64,000 nt of DNA from Phaeobacter porticola (GCF_001888185.1 NZ_CP016364.1:806001-870000), one strand, 5' to 3'; positions 17,319 through 26,630 are shown, numbered from the stretch's first letter. Notes: a model not told the origin generated them from the letters alone. Translations and numbers: made by a program.

Positions 17319-17785
17319 TGATCGAGCAAGCCAAGCCCATGCGTCGCCGCTGGCTGTTGATCGCGTCTTTGGCGCTGAATCTGGTGGTGATTGGCGTCGC
17401 GGTTGGGGCGGCATGGCGCTATGCGGGCCATGACAAGGCGCGTTTGCGGATGCCGCCGGTTGGTGCGCTTTTGTTCCGCGATCTGGATGCCGGGACCCGC
17501 CAGAGTTTGCGCAGCAAGGCGGAGGGTGATCACGGCAGTTACCACGCCCGTCGCCGTGCAGAGGGTGCGAGGGTGGTCGAGCTGCTGCGGGCGACCCCTT
17601 TCGAAGCGGCGGCGCTGGGCGAGATGCTGAATGCTCAGGCAGAGCGGCGTCACAGCTTTCAACGCTCGGTTCAGGAGGCCTGGTTGGGCAAGATCGAAGC
17701 GATGAGCGCGGAGGAACGCGCGGATTACGCAGATCGGCTGCAACACCGGGTCGACCACCCCAAGCGGCGGAAATGGCGGGAGTAA
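17315..17785 (+). CDS. Periplasmic metal-sensor-like protein (CnrX/Spy type)
   Basis: A 156-residue protein anchored by one N-terminal helix (about 12-32) with a mostly helical, charged periplasmic domain. It matches the heavy-metal-resistance/periplasmic sensor family (CnrX, CpxP and Spy relatives), in which such domains sense metals or envelope stress and act on an anti-sigma complex. No cysteines are present; several histidines could be ligands. It is the last gene of the sigma block and is followed by a terminator. Confidence 0.78.
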   Translation: MMIEQAKPMRRRWLLIASLALNLVVIGVAVGAAWRYAGHDKARLRMPPVGALLFRDLDAGTRQSLRSKAEGDHGSYHARRRAEGARVVELLRATPFEAAALGEMLNAQAERRHSFQRSVQEAWLGKIEAMSAEERADYADRLQHRVDHPKRRKWRE

Positions 17786-17856
17786 GCTGGTTTCTCGGCG
17801 CTTGCGTCACTTATGACCGGGCGAGACCCGTGCAAGGCTGAAATCTGGGCAGACCG

Positions 17857-17887
17857 AACGGGGCAGAGAATGGATCGCTGCCCCGTT
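17857..17887 (+). terminator. Probable terminator of the sigma-factor operon
   Basis: A perfect 10-bp stem (AACGGGGCAG / CTGCCCCGTT) with an 11-base loop, followed by a T-rich stretch, about 70 bases after the last gene. The rest of 17786-18076 shows no gene. Confidence 0.55.
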
Positions 17888-18076
17888 TGCTGTTTCTGGA
17901 CCGTGTGACTGCTCGGACGGTCCTGCCTGCATTGTCGCCACGTCCTGCCGGATTGTTCCGGTCTGTGGACTTGCGGCGCCCGTAACACTGTCCCGTGTCT
18001 GTGGGCTGGTAGTCAGCGTCGTATTCTAAGGCTGCCCGGTGTCGGACTTGGCCGATGGGGCGTTTCCAATAGATGT

Positions 18077-19516
18077 TCACGCCGCCATGTCGATGGCGAG
18101 CGAGATCTGGTTTCGTCCGGCGTGTTTGGCGCTGTAAAGCGCGCGATCGGCATCGGTGATCAGCGCGTTGATAGCGCTGTCGGTGTCGCGGGGGTCTGCG
18201 GGCGTCTGGCGCGCGCACCCACCGATGGCTGCGCCGATGCTGATGGTGACATAGATCGGGGTATCTACGCCGGGGATGTGGAACGGTGTGCTGTTGATCC
18301 TGTTGCACAGGTCACTGGCGGCGGCCTCGGTCATGGCTTGGCCAACTGCGGGCATGACGATCATGAACTCTTCACCACCGATACGCGCCAGCAGGTCGAC
18401 GGGGCGCAGCGCGGTTTGCAGGCGCTTTGCGGCCTCAATCAGCACGGCATCGCCAACGGGATGGCCATAGCGATCATTGATTTTCTTGAAGTGGTCGAGA
18501 TCCGCCAGCATGACGGCAAAGCTCTCGCCGGTTTTGGCGGAGGTCCGGGCGACCCGCTCCAGAAAGGGTTTGGCATAGCGGCGGTTGAACAGGCCGGTCA
18601 TCGGATCTTCGACCGCGGCGCGCAACCCGTTGCGGACGCTGTCGCGCAGCTGTTCAATGCGGGCCTTGTTGCGCAGCTGAGTTTCGATGCGCAGCGCCAG
18701 TTCGGCTGCGTCGAAGCCGGTTTGCAGCACGTCATGTGCGCCCCGGTCCAACGCTTCGGCAGCAATCGCGGGATCGGCCGGGTGGACAACGGCGATCACC
18801 ACGGATTTACGAGTGGCCGCGCGGGCTCGCAGATCAGCCAGCAGACGCAGGCCCTGCGCCAGTGTGTTGCGGCCCAGCTCAATCACGATGGCATCAGGCA
18901 CTGGCTCGCGCATCAGGGGATGCACCGCGCCGAATTGATGATTGCAAAGCTGATAGGGCACCCGTGGCGCCAGTTGTGCCTGCCAGTAAACGGCGGTGGC
19001 AGTATATTCGGTGACCAGCGCCACCATTGCGCTGCGCATTTCGGCACTGAGATAGGCCTCTGATGCGGGCATCGAAAACCCGTGGGAGCCGTCGCGTTGC
19101 AGGTGAAGCTCTTCCTGTGCGCTGCAGGCACGCAGAAGACTGCGGATCCGTGCCTGCAGGATGGTGTCATCCAGAGGTTGCAACAACACATCGTCAATTC
19201 CAGCCCGCAGTGCCGCCAGGCGGCGCTGGCTGTCGTTTTCACGGTCGATGGCGATCATCGGTATGCCAGCCAGTTGTTCGTCGTCTGCAAGCGCGCGTTT
19301 CACATCCGCGGCCTCGCCATCGGGAAGCGACATCGCGGTCAAGATCAGGTCTGGCCGGCACCGCTGCGCAGTTTTGGCCGCATCGGCAATACTGTCGGCC
19401 TGCACCACCCGGTAGTAGGCGGCGGACAGCTGAACCTTCAGCATGATCCGGTTGGTCGAAACCCCGTCAATGATGAGGATAGTACCCTGCACGCGGTGCC
19501 CTTTCGCCCCTTGCAT
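18077..19516 (-). CDS. PleD-like diguanylate cyclase with degenerate receivers
   Basis: A 479-residue REC-REC-GGDEF protein that should make cyclic di-GMP. The cyclase domain (about 300-470) has DPMTGLFNRR, an active GGEEF at 380-384 and an intact inhibitory RxxD site (R371-P-V-D374). The first receiver (about 11-130) has alanine (A61) where PleD has the phosphorylated aspartate and DG in place of the acidic DD pair. The second receiver has glutamate (PDAIVIELG, near 213) at the equivalent site. Phosphorylation control as in PleD is therefore unlikely. A GTG at 19492 is an alternative start (MQGTILIIDG). It is divergent from the DUF3572 gene. Confidence 0.92.
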   Translation of the reverse strand: MQGAKGHRVQGTILIIDGVSTNRIMLKVQLSAAYYRVVQADSIADAAKTAQRCRPDLILTAMSLPDGEAADVKRALADDEQLAGIPMIAIDRENDSQRRLAALRAGIDDVLLQPLDDTILQARIRSLLRACSAQEELHLQRDGSHGFSMPASEAYLSAEMRSAMVALVTEYTATAVYWQAQLAPRVPYQLCNHQFGAVHPLMREPVPDAIVIELGRNTLAQGLRLLADLRARAATRKSVVIAVVHPADPAIAAEALDRGAHDVLQTGFDAAELALRIETQLRNKARIEQLRDSVRNGLRAAVEDPMTGLFNRRYAKPFLERVARTSAKTGESFAVMLADLDHFKKINDRYGHPVGDAVLIEAAKRLQTALRPVDLLARIGGEEFMIVMPAVGQAMTEAAASDLCNRINSTPFHIPGVDTPIYVTISIGAAIGGCARQTPADPRDTDSAINALITDADRALYSAKHAGRNQISLAIDMAA

Positions 19517-19609
19517 TCCATTTGTCTCTCAAGTTTTAATGAGACTGGTTAATAAACCCTTTCGTATTTTCATCAATTTGACCGCGAAGTGTCAGGAATG
19601 TGCTCACAT

Positions 19610-19894
19610 ATGCCATTTTCCGCCGATGCCGCCGAAACGCTCGGCTTAAAAGCGCTTGCCTGGCTGGCGGGGAACGACGAACTCTTGCCGGTGTTCCTCG
19701 GCTCAACCGGTGCGAGTGAGGCTGACCTGCGGGCGCAGGCCTCGGATCCCGCCTTTTTAGGGTCAGTTCTTGACTTTTTGACCATGGATGACGCCTGGGT
19801 CATGCAGTTCTGCGACAGCCTTGGGATCAGCTATGAACAACCGATGCATGCGCGCATGGCGTTGCCCGGCGGCGCGCAGGTTCACTGGACCTAA
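19610..19894 (+). CDS. DUF3572 family protein
   Basis: A 94-residue soluble protein with the DUF3572 pattern (AAETLGLKALAWLAGNDELL, LPGGAQVHWT). The family is confined mainly to alphaproteobacteria and has no known function. It is often found beside a PleD-type cyclase, as here, where the two are divergent. The ATG at 19610 is chosen; another ATG lies at 19598. Confidence 0.85.
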   Translation: MPFSADAAETLGLKALAWLAGNDELLPVFLGSTGASEADLRAQASDPAFLGSVLDFLTMDDAWVMQFCDSLGISYEQPMHARMALPGGAQVHWT

Positions 19895-19984
19895 CCGCGA
19901 ACCGGCCCCGAAACTGGCCGCGCTTGTGGTCATCAGATCACTGCACCAACTCTCCCTCTTTTGCCTCTGACCTAAGGAATGCCC

Positions 19985-20674
19985 ATGCCTGTTGATGCCC
20001 TGCTTTTTGACAAGGACGGAACACTGTTTGATTTTGCCCTGACCTGGGATCGCTGGACGGGGCGGATGCTGGATCTGCTGGCAGAGGGCGATATGGCACG
20101 TATGCAGCAGATGGCTGATGCCATCGATTATGATCTGCAACAGGGCAAGATCCGGCCAAGCAGTCTGGTCATCGCCGCCACAAACCGGCAGGTCGCCGAA
20201 GCCCTGGCACCGCATGTGCCGCAGATGGATCTGGATCAGCTGGAACTATACATGGCCGAAAGCGCCGGTGAGGCGGAATTGGCCGAGGCGGTGCCATTGG
20301 CGGCCTTCCTTGATGATCTGCTGGCGCGGGGCAAAGTGCTGGGTGTCATGACCAATGATGCCGAACTGTCCGCAAAAAACCAGTTGAGCCGCAGTGGCGT
20401 GCTGGACCGGTTTGCTTTTGTCGCCGGGTTCGACAGCGGCCATGGTGCCAAGCCGGATGCGGCGCCGCTGTTGGCGTTCTGCACCGCCACCGGTATTGTA
20501 CCTGAGCGCACGGCCATGGTCGGTGACAGTCTGCATGATCTGGTGGCCGGGGATGCGGCGGGGATGCGACGTATTGGTGTGCTGACCGGGCTGGCCGTCG
20601 CCGCTGATCTGGAACGTCATGCAGATGTGATTCTGCCTGACATCGGTCATATTCCGGCCTGGCTTGACAGTTGA
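19985..20674 (+). CDS. HAD-family phosphatase
   Basis: A 229-residue phosphatase of the haloacid dehalogenase superfamily, Gph-like. Motif I is FDKDGTLFD near residue 10, the threonine/serine motif is in VMTNDAE, the lysine is in GHGAKPDA and motif IV is MVGDSLHDL. A helical cap of the C1 type lies between motifs I and II. The substrate is not determined; a small phosphorylated metabolite such as phosphoglycolate is typical. The start with AAGGA 7 bases upstream is preferred over an ATG two codons earlier. Confidence 0.88.
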   Translation: MPVDALLFDKDGTLFDFALTWDRWTGRMLDLLAEGDMARMQQMADAIDYDLQQGKIRPSSLVIAATNRQVAEALAPHVPQMDLDQLELYMAESAGEAELAEAVPLAAFLDDLLARGKVLGVMTNDAELSAKNQLSRSGVLDRFAFVAGFDSGHGAKPDAAPLLAFCTATGIVPERTAMVGDSLHDLVAGDAAGMRRIGVLTGLAVAADLERHADVILPDIGHIPAWLDS

Positions 20675-20844
20675 GAGTTGGTGGAGCGCTGTGAACTGGA
20701 CACATGTGACCAGAAATATTTGCTTTGCGCCGTACCAGCGCTGAAAAACGACCAGCCCTGTCGGAAATAGGCATCCTAACCCCGTCTGAACAGGGCCTGC
20801 TGGGGCTCAGGAAATAGGGGCACCGCGCGAACCAATGGCTGTAG

Positions 20845-20860
20845 CCCCTGCCAGCAGGGG
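20845..20860 (+). promoter_or_regulatory. Hairpin overlapping the ribosome site of the MttB-family gene
   Basis: CCCCTG-CCAG-CAGGGG forms a 6-bp stem whose right arm includes the GGGG of the GGGGAGGG ribosome site (20857-20864). The ATG follows at 20870. When folded, it would partly mask the site, so translational control is possible. Confidence 0.4.
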
Positions 20861-20869
20861 AGGGCCGCT

Positions 20870-22429
20870 ATGACATCCGAAACAAAAACCCGTCGGCGCG
20901 GCGGGGGCCGGGCCGGGGCTGCGGCCCGCCGGGGTGATGCTGTGATCGAGCAAATGCCATGGTTGATCCCACGCAATATCGATCGCCCGATAGAGCCGCT
21001 GGGCCCGGATGGGGTTGCAGCCATCCACGAAGGCGCGATGCGTATCCTCGAAGAAATCGGCATTGTGTTCCTGAATGACGAGGCGCTGGAGATCTTTAAA
21101 GAGGCGGGCTGCAAGGTCGTCGGCGACCGCGTGCATCTGGACCGAGAGTTCGTGATGGAGATGGTTGCCAAGGCGCCGTCGGAGTTCACCATCACGCCGC
21201 GCAACCCGGACCGCACCCTGCCGGTTGGTGGCAATCATATTCTGTTTGGCAATGTGTCTTCGCCGCCGAACTACTGGGACATGTCGCTGAATGCCAAGGT
21301 CGCAGGCACACGTGAGCAGTGCCAGAACCTGCTGAAGCTGACCCAGTATTTCAACTGCATCCACTTCGCTGGCGGCTATCCGGTGGAACCTGTGGATATC
21401 CATGCCTCGGTGCGGCATCTGGATGTACTCTATGACAAGCTGACGCTTACAGATAAGGCGATGCATGCCTATTCGCTGGGCAAGGAGCGGGTCGAAGACG
21501 TGATGGAGATGGTGCGCATTGCGGGCGGGTTGACCCATGAGGAGTTCGAGGCCCGCCCGCATATGTATACGAATATCAATTCGACCTCGCCACTGAAGCA
21601 TGACCAGCCGATGATCGACGGTTGCCTGCGGCTGGCGCGGCGAGGGCAGGCAATTGTGGTCACGCCCTTTACCCTTGCAGGGGCGATGGCGCCGGTGACC
21701 ATGGCCGGAGCGGTGGCGCAGTCCATTGCCGAATCCCTCTCGGCGATTGCGCTGTTTCAATATGTACGTCCTGGTACGCCCTGCGTGATTGGCACCTTTA
21801 CCTCCAATGTGGATATGAAATCCGGTGCCCCGGCATTTGGCACGCCGGAATATATGCGCTCGACCCAGATGACCGGGCAGATGGCGCGTTACTATGGGCT
21901 GCCGATGCGATCCTCGGGTGTCTGCGCGGCCAATGTGCCCGATGGTCAGGCGATGTGGGAGACGTCAAATTCGCTTTGGGCTGCGGTGCAGTCGGGCACC
22001 AATATAGTCTATCATGCAGCCGGTTGGCTGGAAGGCGGACTGATCGCCAGCCCCGAGAAGTTCATAATGGACTGCGAGATTCTGCAACATATCCAACGCT
22101 ATATGCAGCCGGAAATTACTGGCACAAGTCCTGACGATATCGCGTTGGAAGCCATCCGTGAGGTTGGCAATGATGGGCATTTTTTCGGTATTCAGCACAC
22201 GCAGGATCGCTATAGCACTGCCTTTTATCAGCCCTATCTCAGCGATTGGCGCAACTATGAGGCCTGGGAGGCTGCGGGCGCGGTCTGGACACCGGAACGG
22301 GCGCATAACATGTTCAAGGAGATCATCGCCCAGTTCGAGGCGCCGCCCCTGGATGAGGCGATCCGCGAAGAGCTCGCAAGCTTTGTTGCGCGCCGCAAAG
22401 CAGAAGGAGGTGCGCCAACTGATTTCTAA
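20870..22429 (+). CDS. MttB-family methyltransferase, non-pyrrolysine type
   Basis: A 519-residue protein of the trimethylamine:corrinoid methyltransferase superfamily. No in-frame TAG occurs, so it lacks the pyrrolysine of true MttB. Non-pyrrolysine members demethylate quaternary amines such as glycine betaine, proline betaine or carnitine onto a corrinoid protein. The N-terminal extension (RRRGGGRAGAAARRGD) is basic and low-complexity. No corrinoid protein gene is adjacent. A likely substrate is glycine betaine, given the carnitine and sarcosine genes in the window; this is inference. Confidence 0.88.
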   Translation: MTSETKTRRRGGGRAGAAARRGDAVIEQMPWLIPRNIDRPIEPLGPDGVAAIHEGAMRILEEIGIVFLNDEALEIFKEAGCKVVGDRVHLDREFVMEMVAKAPSEFTITPRNPDRTLPVGGNHILFGNVSSPPNYWDMSLNAKVAGTREQCQNLLKLTQYFNCIHFAGGYPVEPVDIHASVRHLDVLYDKLTLTDKAMHAYSLGKERVEDVMEMVRIAGGLTHEEFEARPHMYTNINSTSPLKHDQPMIDGCLRLARRGQAIVVTPFTLAGAMAPVTMAGAVAQSIAESLSAIALFQYVRPGTPCVIGTFTSNVDMKSGAPAFGTPEYMRSTQMTGQMARYYGLPMRSSGVCAANVPDGQAMWETSNSLWAAVQSGTNIVYHAAGWLEGGLIASPEKFIMDCEILQHIQRYMQPEITGTSPDDIALEAIREVGNDGHFFGIQHTQDRYSTAFYQPYLSDWRNYEAWEAAGAVWTPERAHNMFKEIIAQFEAPPLDEAIREELASFVARRKAEGGAPTDF

Positions 22430-22522
22430 TACTGGTTGAGGGGAAGTTTCACGTATTGGAACCTCTGCCATTGTATTGCGCAAGTGTATAAGTCAGGCCG
22501 ATCTAACGAGAGAATCGCTGCC

Positions 22523-24319
22523 ATGACTGACCCGGATACTGCAATCGCTTTGCGCGCCCGTTTGCCTATGGTGGCTTTGGGCGCGGGTAGCGGATTCGCC
22601 ATGTGGCTGCTGGCGCGGGACTGGGACCAGCCGGGTCTCTCTGAGGGCCTGTTTTTGGCGATGTTTGCCTTCCTATCCAGTTTCTGCGGCGCATCACTGG
22701 CGATGATCGGGCCGCTGTCGCTGTTGCGTGCGTTGGGCGGGGCGCTTTGGGTTGCGGTGCCGATGACCGCGCTGATGCTTCTGGCGGCGTTGCGCTACCC
22801 GGTTGCGACCGATCTTTTACAGAATGAGGTGTTGGTGCTGATGACGCTGACGCTTGGCGCGATGGCCTGCCCATTTGTGTTGCTGCGGTTGTCCGTGCCC
22901 GACCGCTGGACCCGGTTTGCGGCACTGTCTGCGGCCAGCTGGGGTATCGTGTTTCGCCTGGCCTGCGGGGTCGGGTTTGTCGTGGTGTTCTGGATTCTTG
23001 GTCTGTTGTCCAATGCCCTGCTGGATCTGGTCAACATCACCATTCTGGAAGACATCGCCGAGGTGGATTGGTTGGCGCTGACGCTGAGCGGCGCGGTCTT
23101 TGGGTTGGGCCTGGCGGTGGTGCAGGAGCTGGGGGGCGGTGGCGCGCCGCATCTTCTGTTTCGGTTACTCAGCCTGCTGCTGATTCCTGTGCTGTTGGTG
23201 GTTGGCCTGTTTCTGGCTGCGATCCCGCTGCAGGGGTTGTCCAGCGCCTTTGGTCATCTGTCCTCGGCTGCGACGCTGATGGCGATGTCGGCGGTGATGA
23301 TGACACTGGTCTGCGTCGCACTGACCTGGCAGGAGCATCCAAGGGGCGCAAATGGCATGGCGGCACGACTGCTGGCGATTGGTTTGATGCTGGTCACTGG
23401 TCTGGCAGCCTGGGCGGTCCTGATGCGGGTCTGGCAATATGGTTGGACGCCGGATCGCATCTATGCGCTGCTGTTTGCGATGACGTTACTGCTGCACGGG
23501 TTGGTCTATGCCGGCTGTGCGGCCATTGGAGGCGCGGGTTGGCCAGATCTGTTGCGGCGCGCCATTGTCGGCCTGGCGCTGATGACCGGTGCCACATTGG
23601 CGCTGGCCCTGACGCCGCTGGTGGATGCGGGGCGCATTGCGGCCAATAATCAGGTGGCGCGGGTGCTGACGGGTGAGACAGAAGCAGCAGAGCTGCCCCT
23701 GTGGCAGATGGCCCATGACTGGGGGCAGGGCGGCCTTGACGCGCTGACGCGGTTGGATGCCCACGCGGAAGAGACCGGGGATGCAGATCTCTCCAATCGC
23801 CTGCAGCTGGCGCGCAGCGCTACGAGCCGTTGGGAGATGACGAAGGAAGTGGTGGACGTCACCGATGATCAGCGCAAGGAGCTGATTGAGCTGCTGCCCG
23901 TACAGCCCGCCGGAGCTACAGTGACAGCAGATGATTTCAGAGGGCTGAAGCGTTTTCAGCTGCTGCGCTGGATTCGCAGCTGCAAGCGGCTGCTGCCGGA
24001 TGGCAGCGCGGGCTGTGTGCTTATTCGCGGCGCGCTGGGAGCGACCTCCGACGAGGCGGCGGAGCTGGCCTTGCTGCTCTTCAGAGAAGGGCGGGACGGG
24101 GCGCAGCTGGAGACCCTCGCCCTGCGGTTTGGCCCGGACGGCGCAGACATGCTGGGCCGTATAATTCTGGATCGCGGGCCACCGGCGCAGCAGCAGACAA
24201 AAGAGCAGGCCGAGACCTTGCTGGCGGCGGCGCAGGCCGGCCGTTTCGAGATATCTCCCGCGCGGCAGAATACGTTGAAACTGGGCGATCTGGAGGTATT
24301 GATACGGCGCCGACGCTGA
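22523..24319 (+). CDS. DUF4153-like polytopic membrane protein
   Basis: A 598-residue protein with about a dozen hydrophobic segments in its first 390 residues and a soluble C-terminal region (about 400-598) rich in charged helices. It resembles DUF4153 membrane proteins, of unknown function. The start is MTDPDTAIAL; the region upstream in the same frame is not coding-like. It lies between the MttB-family gene and the H-NOX gene, all on the same strand, but intergenic gaps of about 90 bases leave the transcript structure open. Confidence 0.75.
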   Translation: MTDPDTAIALRARLPMVALGAGSGFAMWLLARDWDQPGLSEGLFLAMFAFLSSFCGASLAMIGPLSLLRALGGALWVAVPMTALMLLAALRYPVATDLLQNEVLVLMTLTLGAMACPFVLLRLSVPDRWTRFAALSAASWGIVFRLACGVGFVVVFWILGLLSNALLDLVNITILEDIAEVDWLALTLSGAVFGLGLAVVQELGGGGAPHLLFRLLSLLLIPVLLVVGLFLAAIPLQGLSSAFGHLSSAATLMAMSAVMMTLVCVALTWQEHPRGANGMAARLLAIGLMLVTGLAAWAVLMRVWQYGWTPDRIYALLFAMTLLLHGLVYAGCAAIGGAGWPDLLRRAIVGLALMTGATLALALTPLVDAGRIAANNQVARVLTGETEAAELPLWQMAHDWGQGGLDALTRLDAHAEETGDADLSNRLQLARSATSRWEMTKEVVDVTDDQRKELIELLPVQPAGATVTADDFRGLKRFQLLRWIRSCKRLLPDGSAGCVLIRGALGATSDEAAELALLLFREGRDGAQLETLALRFGPDGADMLGRIILDRGPPAQQQTKEQAETLLAAAQAGRFEISPARQNTLKLGDLEVLIRRRR

Positions 24320-24407
24320 TCTGAGGGAAAACCTGTGAAATTTTAATTGTTGGCCCTTTGTTAACCAGGTTGGGTCAAAAGTAGAGACACGCAACAAGGG
24401 GCCAGCG

Positions 24408-24995
24408 ATGCACGGTCTGATCAACAGGGCATTCCAGGCATTTGTCAGCACCACCTTCGGGGGGGGCAGCTGGCAGGTGATCATGGATACAGCAGAGCTT
24501 GGCTTTAACGAGTTCGAAGCGATGCTCACCTATACGGATGAGCAGTCGCAGACCATGTTGCATACCGCTGAACAAATCCTGCAGCGCCCGTTGGCCGAAA
24601 TGCTAGAGGACATGGGCACGTTTCTGGTGTCCAACCCCCAGCTGGAAGCGCTGCGCAGATTGCTCCGCTTTGGCGGCGTCAACTACGTGGAATTCCTGCA
24701 TTCACTAGATGATTTGCCTGATCGTGCGCGCCTGGCGGTTGCAGATCTGAACCTGCCGGGGCTGGAACTGATCGAACAGGCACCCGGACAATTTGAACTG
24801 CACTGCCAGCCCGGTTTGCCGGGTTATGCCAATGTGTTGATGGGAGTTCTGCGCGCGATGGCGGATGATTACGGGGATCTCGTCTTTCTTGATCACTCGG
24901 GGACGCAGGACAATGCTGAGGTGATTTCTATAACGTTGGTGGAAACCGAATTTGCAGAAGGCCGTGCCTTCGATTTGGGGGCACATTCGCTATGA
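24408..24995 (+). CDS. H-NOX (heme NO-binding) domain protein
   Basis: A 195-residue stand-alone H-NOX/HNOB protein, the bacterial relative of the soluble guanylate cyclase heme domain, expected to bind heme and nitric oxide. The proximal heme ligand is probably H98 (EFLHSLDDL). The heme-propionate motif YxSxR is not present: the aligned segment FELHCQPGLPG has Cys, Pro and Leu at the three key places (133, 135, 137). Its last bases overlap the following cyclase gene, so NO sensing most likely controls that cyclase. The ribosome site is AAGGGG. Confidence 0.88.
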   Translation: MHGLINRAFQAFVSTTFGGGSWQVIMDTAELGFNEFEAMLTYTDEQSQTMLHTAEQILQRPLAEMLEDMGTFLVSNPQLEALRRLLRFGGVNYVEFLHSLDDLPDRARLAVADLNLPGLELIEQAPGQFELHCQPGLPGYANVLMGVLRAMADDYGDLVFLDHSGTQDNAEVISITLVETEFAEGRAFDLGAHSL

Positions 24996-26005
24996 TGATG
25001 AGCCTGCGAGATATTTCCGGTATCGCGAATGAAATCTGTCCGATGCATGTGGTGATTAACCACGAAGGCCGCATTACCGGTGTCGGGCCGACACTGCGCA
25101 AACTGCGCCCGGATACCGATTGGCTGGGCAGCCGCTTCTTTCGTATCTTTGATCTTGCCCGGCCGCGACGTGTGCGCTCAACCGAGGATTTGATCAAGAC
25201 AGCCGGGGCCAAACTGCATCTGAAATTTCGCGATGCGCCTCAGACCGGGCTGAAGGGCGTTCTTGCGCCGTTTCCGGATGGGCAGGGCGGGTTCATTAAC
25301 CTGTCTTTTGGTATTTCAGTGCTGGAGGCGGTGCGGGATTATGATCTGACAAGTGCGGATTTTTCGCCCACCGATCTGACCATCGAAATGCTGTATCTGG
25401 TTGAGGCAAAATCCGCCGCGATGGAGGCCTCACGCCAGCTGAACCTGCGCCTGCAAGGGGCCAAAATTGCTGCCGAGGAGCAGGCCTTTACCGACACGCT
25501 GACCGGGGTCAAGAACCGGCGCGCGATGGACCACATATTGAACAGGTTGATCGCGACTGGTCGAGATTTCTCGCTCATGCATGTCGATCTCGACTTTTTC
25601 AAAGAGGTCAATGACACGCTGGGTCATGCGGCCGGGGACACTGTGTTGCAGCGTGTGGCCAAGCTGATGGTGCAGTGCACCCGCCAGAACGATACGGTTG
25701 CGCGAGTCGGTGGCGATGAATTTGTGCTGATATTCGACGGCCTTATAGATCGTATCCAGCTATCGGGCATTGCGCGTCGCCTGATTTCAGCCATCGAAGA
25801 GCCGATCCCTTTTGGGGACAAAACCTGCAAGATCTCAGCCAGCGCAGGCACCGCGTTGTCCTCGGCATTCTCGGCTGGGTTGGATGGCGCGACGCTATTG
25901 AACCAGGCCGACGTTGCGCTTTATGCGGCCAAAAATGCAGGCAGGGCGCGTCACTTTTTTTACCAGCCCGGCATGGAAGATCAGCGCGACGACACCCCCT
26001 CTTAA
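24992..26005 (+). CDS. Diguanylate cyclase with HNOBA-like sensor domain
   Basis: A 337-residue cytoplasmic protein. Residues 1 to about 130 resemble the HNOBA domain, which mediates interaction with H-NOX proteins; about 130-165 is a helical linker; and the rest is a GGDEF cyclase with FTDTLTGVKNRR (about 166-177), GGDEF at 240-244 and the inhibitory site RxxD at 231-234 (RQND). It overlaps the H-NOX gene by 4 bases (ATGA) and should be its output partner, so NO would alter cyclic di-GMP. There are three consecutive ATG codons at the start, so the exact start is uncertain by two codons. Confidence 0.92.
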   Translation: MMMSLRDISGIANEICPMHVVINHEGRITGVGPTLRKLRPDTDWLGSRFFRIFDLARPRRVRSTEDLIKTAGAKLHLKFRDAPQTGLKGVLAPFPDGQGGFINLSFGISVLEAVRDYDLTSADFSPTDLTIEMLYLVEAKSAAMEASRQLNLRLQGAKIAAEEQAFTDTLTGVKNRRAMDHILNRLIATGRDFSLMHVDLDFFKEVNDTLGHAAGDTVLQRVAKLMVQCTRQNDTVARVGGDEFVLIFDGLIDRIQLSGIARRLISAIEEPIPFGDKTCKISASAGTALSSAFSAGLDGATLLNQADVALYAAKNAGRARHFFYQPGMEDQRDDTPS

Positions 26006-26276
26006 GACGCTCTTATGTGGCCTATCGAGGCCTCGGACGTGCCTGACATCGATGCCGTTAAAAAGGGTAATCGAGGGATCTGCGTGGCGATCCATCCTGT
26101 GGACTGAAATCCGTTGATGTCTTGATCTGGATTGCCCTATGTGCCGCGCGTTCCAAGACGTGACGATATCGGGTGCTTGGTGAGTACCCGGTTCGCGGAA
26201 TCTATGGTGAGCGCTTGGAACGCAGCATTCAAAATGCGGCCCACCCAATAAAACATCAAATTTCTGAGAGGAAAAG

Positions 26277-26351
26277 TGGCAGCCCGTAGGGGAATCGAAC
26301 CCCTCTTTCCAGGTTGAAAACCTGGCGTCCTAACCGATAGACGAACGGGCC
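26277..26351 (-). tRNA. tRNA-Glu (UUC)
   Basis: A complete 75-base tRNA including the encoded CCA. The anticodon loop TTTTCAA gives UUC, the T-arm is GGTTCGATTCC, and the acceptor GGCCCGT pairs with ACGGGCT. It is identical to the copy at 26631-26705. Confidence 0.97.
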
Positions 26352-26630
26352 ACTTGGTCTGTGAGGGGGTGTTTACTTAGTCCTCAGCGCTGGCGCAAGG
26401 GGGATTTTCACCTGAATTGGAGTTTTTTTCAACATTTGCCAGTCGCCTGCAAGGTTCTGAAAAGTATTGTAAATATGAAGGCTGTGGACCGTGTCAGTAC
26501 CCGCATGCCGCAAGCGACGGTTTGCAGGATGGACCAAAGCCACACCTACACTCGAACTGACATGCGACTGAGTATAATCCAGCTGCTGCGCCAATAGGAG
26601 CTGATCAGAAACATCACTGTCATGGAAAAG

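Noticed and set aside
20870-22429. True pyrrolysine-containing MttB
   Set aside because: No in-frame TAG codon is present and no pyl genes are seen.
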